A stretch of DNA of 64,000 bases from Mycobacterium senriense. Lineage in GTDB: Bacteria; Actinomycetota; Actinomycetes; Mycobacteriales; Mycobacteriaceae. Of the stretch, positions 56,453 through 64,000 are shown piece by piece. The stretch lies in the NCBI RefSeq assembly GCF_019668465.1, contig NZ_AP024828.1, positions 682,001 through 746,000 on the forward strand. The letters are read 5' to 3'. Position 1 is the first letter of the stretch. Each line of letters opens with the position of its first letter. Position numbers and translations under genes: made by a program. The notes below the pieces were generated by a model that searched no databases, was not told where the DNA came from, and worked only from the letters and a program-made list of their open reading frames with translations.

Positions 56453-57208
56453 TCAGCGCTCGGTGTGCTCCCGCAGGAACGCGATGTCGTCCTTGCGGCC
56501 CTCGTCCGCGGTCTCGCAGATCACCGGGGCGTCGGCGGCCTCGACCACCGCGACGAGCAGCTGCGGGTCGATCTGACCGGTGCCGAAGTTGGCGTGCCGG
56601 TCGGCGCCCGAACCTGCGGCGTCCCTCGAGTCGTTGCAGTGCACCAAGTCGATGCGTCCCGTCAGGGCCTTGATCCTGTCGACCGCATCGATCAGGGCCT
56701 CGCCGGCGGCCCAGGCGTGACAGGTGTCCAGGCAGAAACCAATCCCCTTGTCCCCGATGTGATCCCACAGTTTGCCGATGGTGTCGAAATGGCGGGCCAT
56801 CGCGTGGTCACCGCCGGCGGTGTTTTCCAGATACACCTGCACGTCTGTTTCCAGGTAGTCCAGCGCTTTGACCCACCGCTCGAAGCCGGCTTCCATGTCG
56901 TCGTCGTCGGCGTGGCCGCCGTGCACGATGACCGCCGTCGCGTTGATCTCGGAGGCCGCGTCGCAAGTGTCCTGCAAAATCTTGCGCGACGGGATCCGGA
57001 TGCGGTTGTTCGCCGACGCGACGTTGATGAGGTACGGCGCATGGACGTAAAGCGGCACGGTCGACCCCTTCAGCGCCTCGGCGTCGTCGCGGGGTTTCGG
57101 CTTCTTCCAGCTCTGGGGATTGCCGAGGAAGAATTGCACCGCGTCGGCGCCGTCGGCTTGCGCGGCGGCCAGCGGGTCGTCATTGCGGACGTGTGAACCG
57201 ATGAGCAC
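56453..57208 (-). CDS. nfo: Endonuclease IV (AP endonuclease)
   Basis: 251 residues from GTG 57208 ([16 protein letters not shown]). Zinc-binding motifs typical of the family: [77 protein letters not shown] and ICETAD. It cuts DNA at abasic sites in base-excision repair. The M. tuberculosis gene (Rv0670) carries the name end. It lies 59 bp before fadE8 and 128 bp after the rpoC stop, behind the rpoC terminator. Confidence 0.94.
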   Translation of the reverse strand: MLIGSHVRNDDPLAAAQADGADAVQFFLGNPQSWKKPKPRDDAEALKGSTVPLYVHAPYLINVASANNRIRIPSRKILQDTCDAASEINATAVIVHGGHADDDDMEAGFERWVKALDYLETDVQVYLENTAGGDHAMARHFDTIGKLWDHIGDKGIGFCLDTCHAWAAGEALIDAVDRIKALTGRIDLVHCNDSRDAAGSGADRHANFGTGQIDPQLLVAVVEAADAPVICETADEGRKDDIAFLREHTER

Positions 57209-57292
57209 GACGGCCAGTCTAGTGAGGGGCGCCGACGCCCGGGAGGTTCCACCGGGACCCCCCACAGTCACATTCGGCGTCGCGGGACACGC

Positions 57293-57330
57293 AACGAAAA
57301 AGCCCCGGGCGAACCCGGGGCTTTTTCGTT
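57293..57330 (-). terminator. rpoBC operon terminator
   Basis: A perfect 17-bp stem, arms 57293-57309 and 57314-57330, with a CGAA loop; core GCCCCGGG/CCCGGGGC followed by CTTTTT in the 3' arm. It begins six bases beyond the rpoC stop. The strongest terminator in the window and symmetric, so it can also work from the other side. Confidence 0.9.
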
Positions 57331-57336
57331 TGTGGA

Positions 57337-61311
<3,975 letters not shown>

Positions 61312-61329
61312 TTAGTAACTAATAACGAT

Positions 61330-64000
<2,671 letters not shown>

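Overview
The window is high-GC actinobacterial DNA from a mycobacterium. On the minus strand it carries rpoB-rpoC, the str operon (rpsL-rpsG-fusA-tuf), the mycofactocin cluster, the S10 operon and the spc-type operon ending at rplO. This is, inverted, the order I remember for the M. tuberculosis segment around Rv0667-Rv0727. A PE-family gene next to tuf, DUF3060 secreted proteins, DUF4436 membrane proteins and a 13E12/DUF222 HNH gene also fit a (probably slow-growing) Mycobacterium. I cannot resolve the species. No tRNA, rRNA, CRISPR array, insertion sequence or prophage was recognised.

Layout from left to right. 1-7980: end of a class II aldolase gene, a zinc alcohol dehydrogenase/SDR pair, three tandem SAM methyltransferases, sppA and a luciferase-like (probable F420) oxidoreductase. 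7981-12211: rplO, rpmD, rpsE, rplR, rplF, rpsH, rpsN(Zn), rplE, rplX and rplN, read right to left from a good promoter at 12374-12402. 12540-22429: accessory block with an alpha/beta-hydrolase-like/cyclase fusion, a DUF222-HNH gene, two DUF4436 membrane proteins, formylglycine-generating enzyme, a lone PstS lipoprotein and the arylsulfatase that the FGE should activate. 22518-28032: S10 operon rpsQ through rpsJ. 28450-30784: a TetR/MFS efflux pair with a doubled operator. 31463-38703: mycofactocin genes mftG-F-E-D-C-B-A with divergent mftR, followed by a DUF2332 gene. 39808-44097: aldo/keto reductase, inositol-phosphatase-like protein, and a flavin reductase plus mycofactocin-type SDR operon preceded by a KstR-like operator. 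44188-45801: SHOCT membrane protein and a frameshifted PE gene. 45962-50294: tuf, fusA, rpsG, rpsL. 50576-57208: TetR regulator, two DUF3060 secreted proteins, two crotonases, PaaX-type regulator, fadE8 and endonuclease IV. 57337-64000: rpoC and the 3' part of rpoB.

Most of the window is core translation and transcription machinery; the accessory genes sit in the gaps between the ribosomal operons. Notable points: an orphan leader-like ORF whose end carries an anti-Shine-Dalgarno stretch and a hairpin against a near-perfect Shine-Dalgarno with no start codon after it (30926-31244); a TetR gene whose DNA-binding domain is open but has no ATG, GTG or TTG start; a cyclase fused to a hydrolase domain that appears catalytically dead; a one-base frameshift in the PE gene; PstS and a duplicated DUF4436 gene separating the sulfatase from its maturase; and several starts with a TANNNT box exactly 6-7 nt upstream, the signature expected of leaderless mycobacterial mRNAs.
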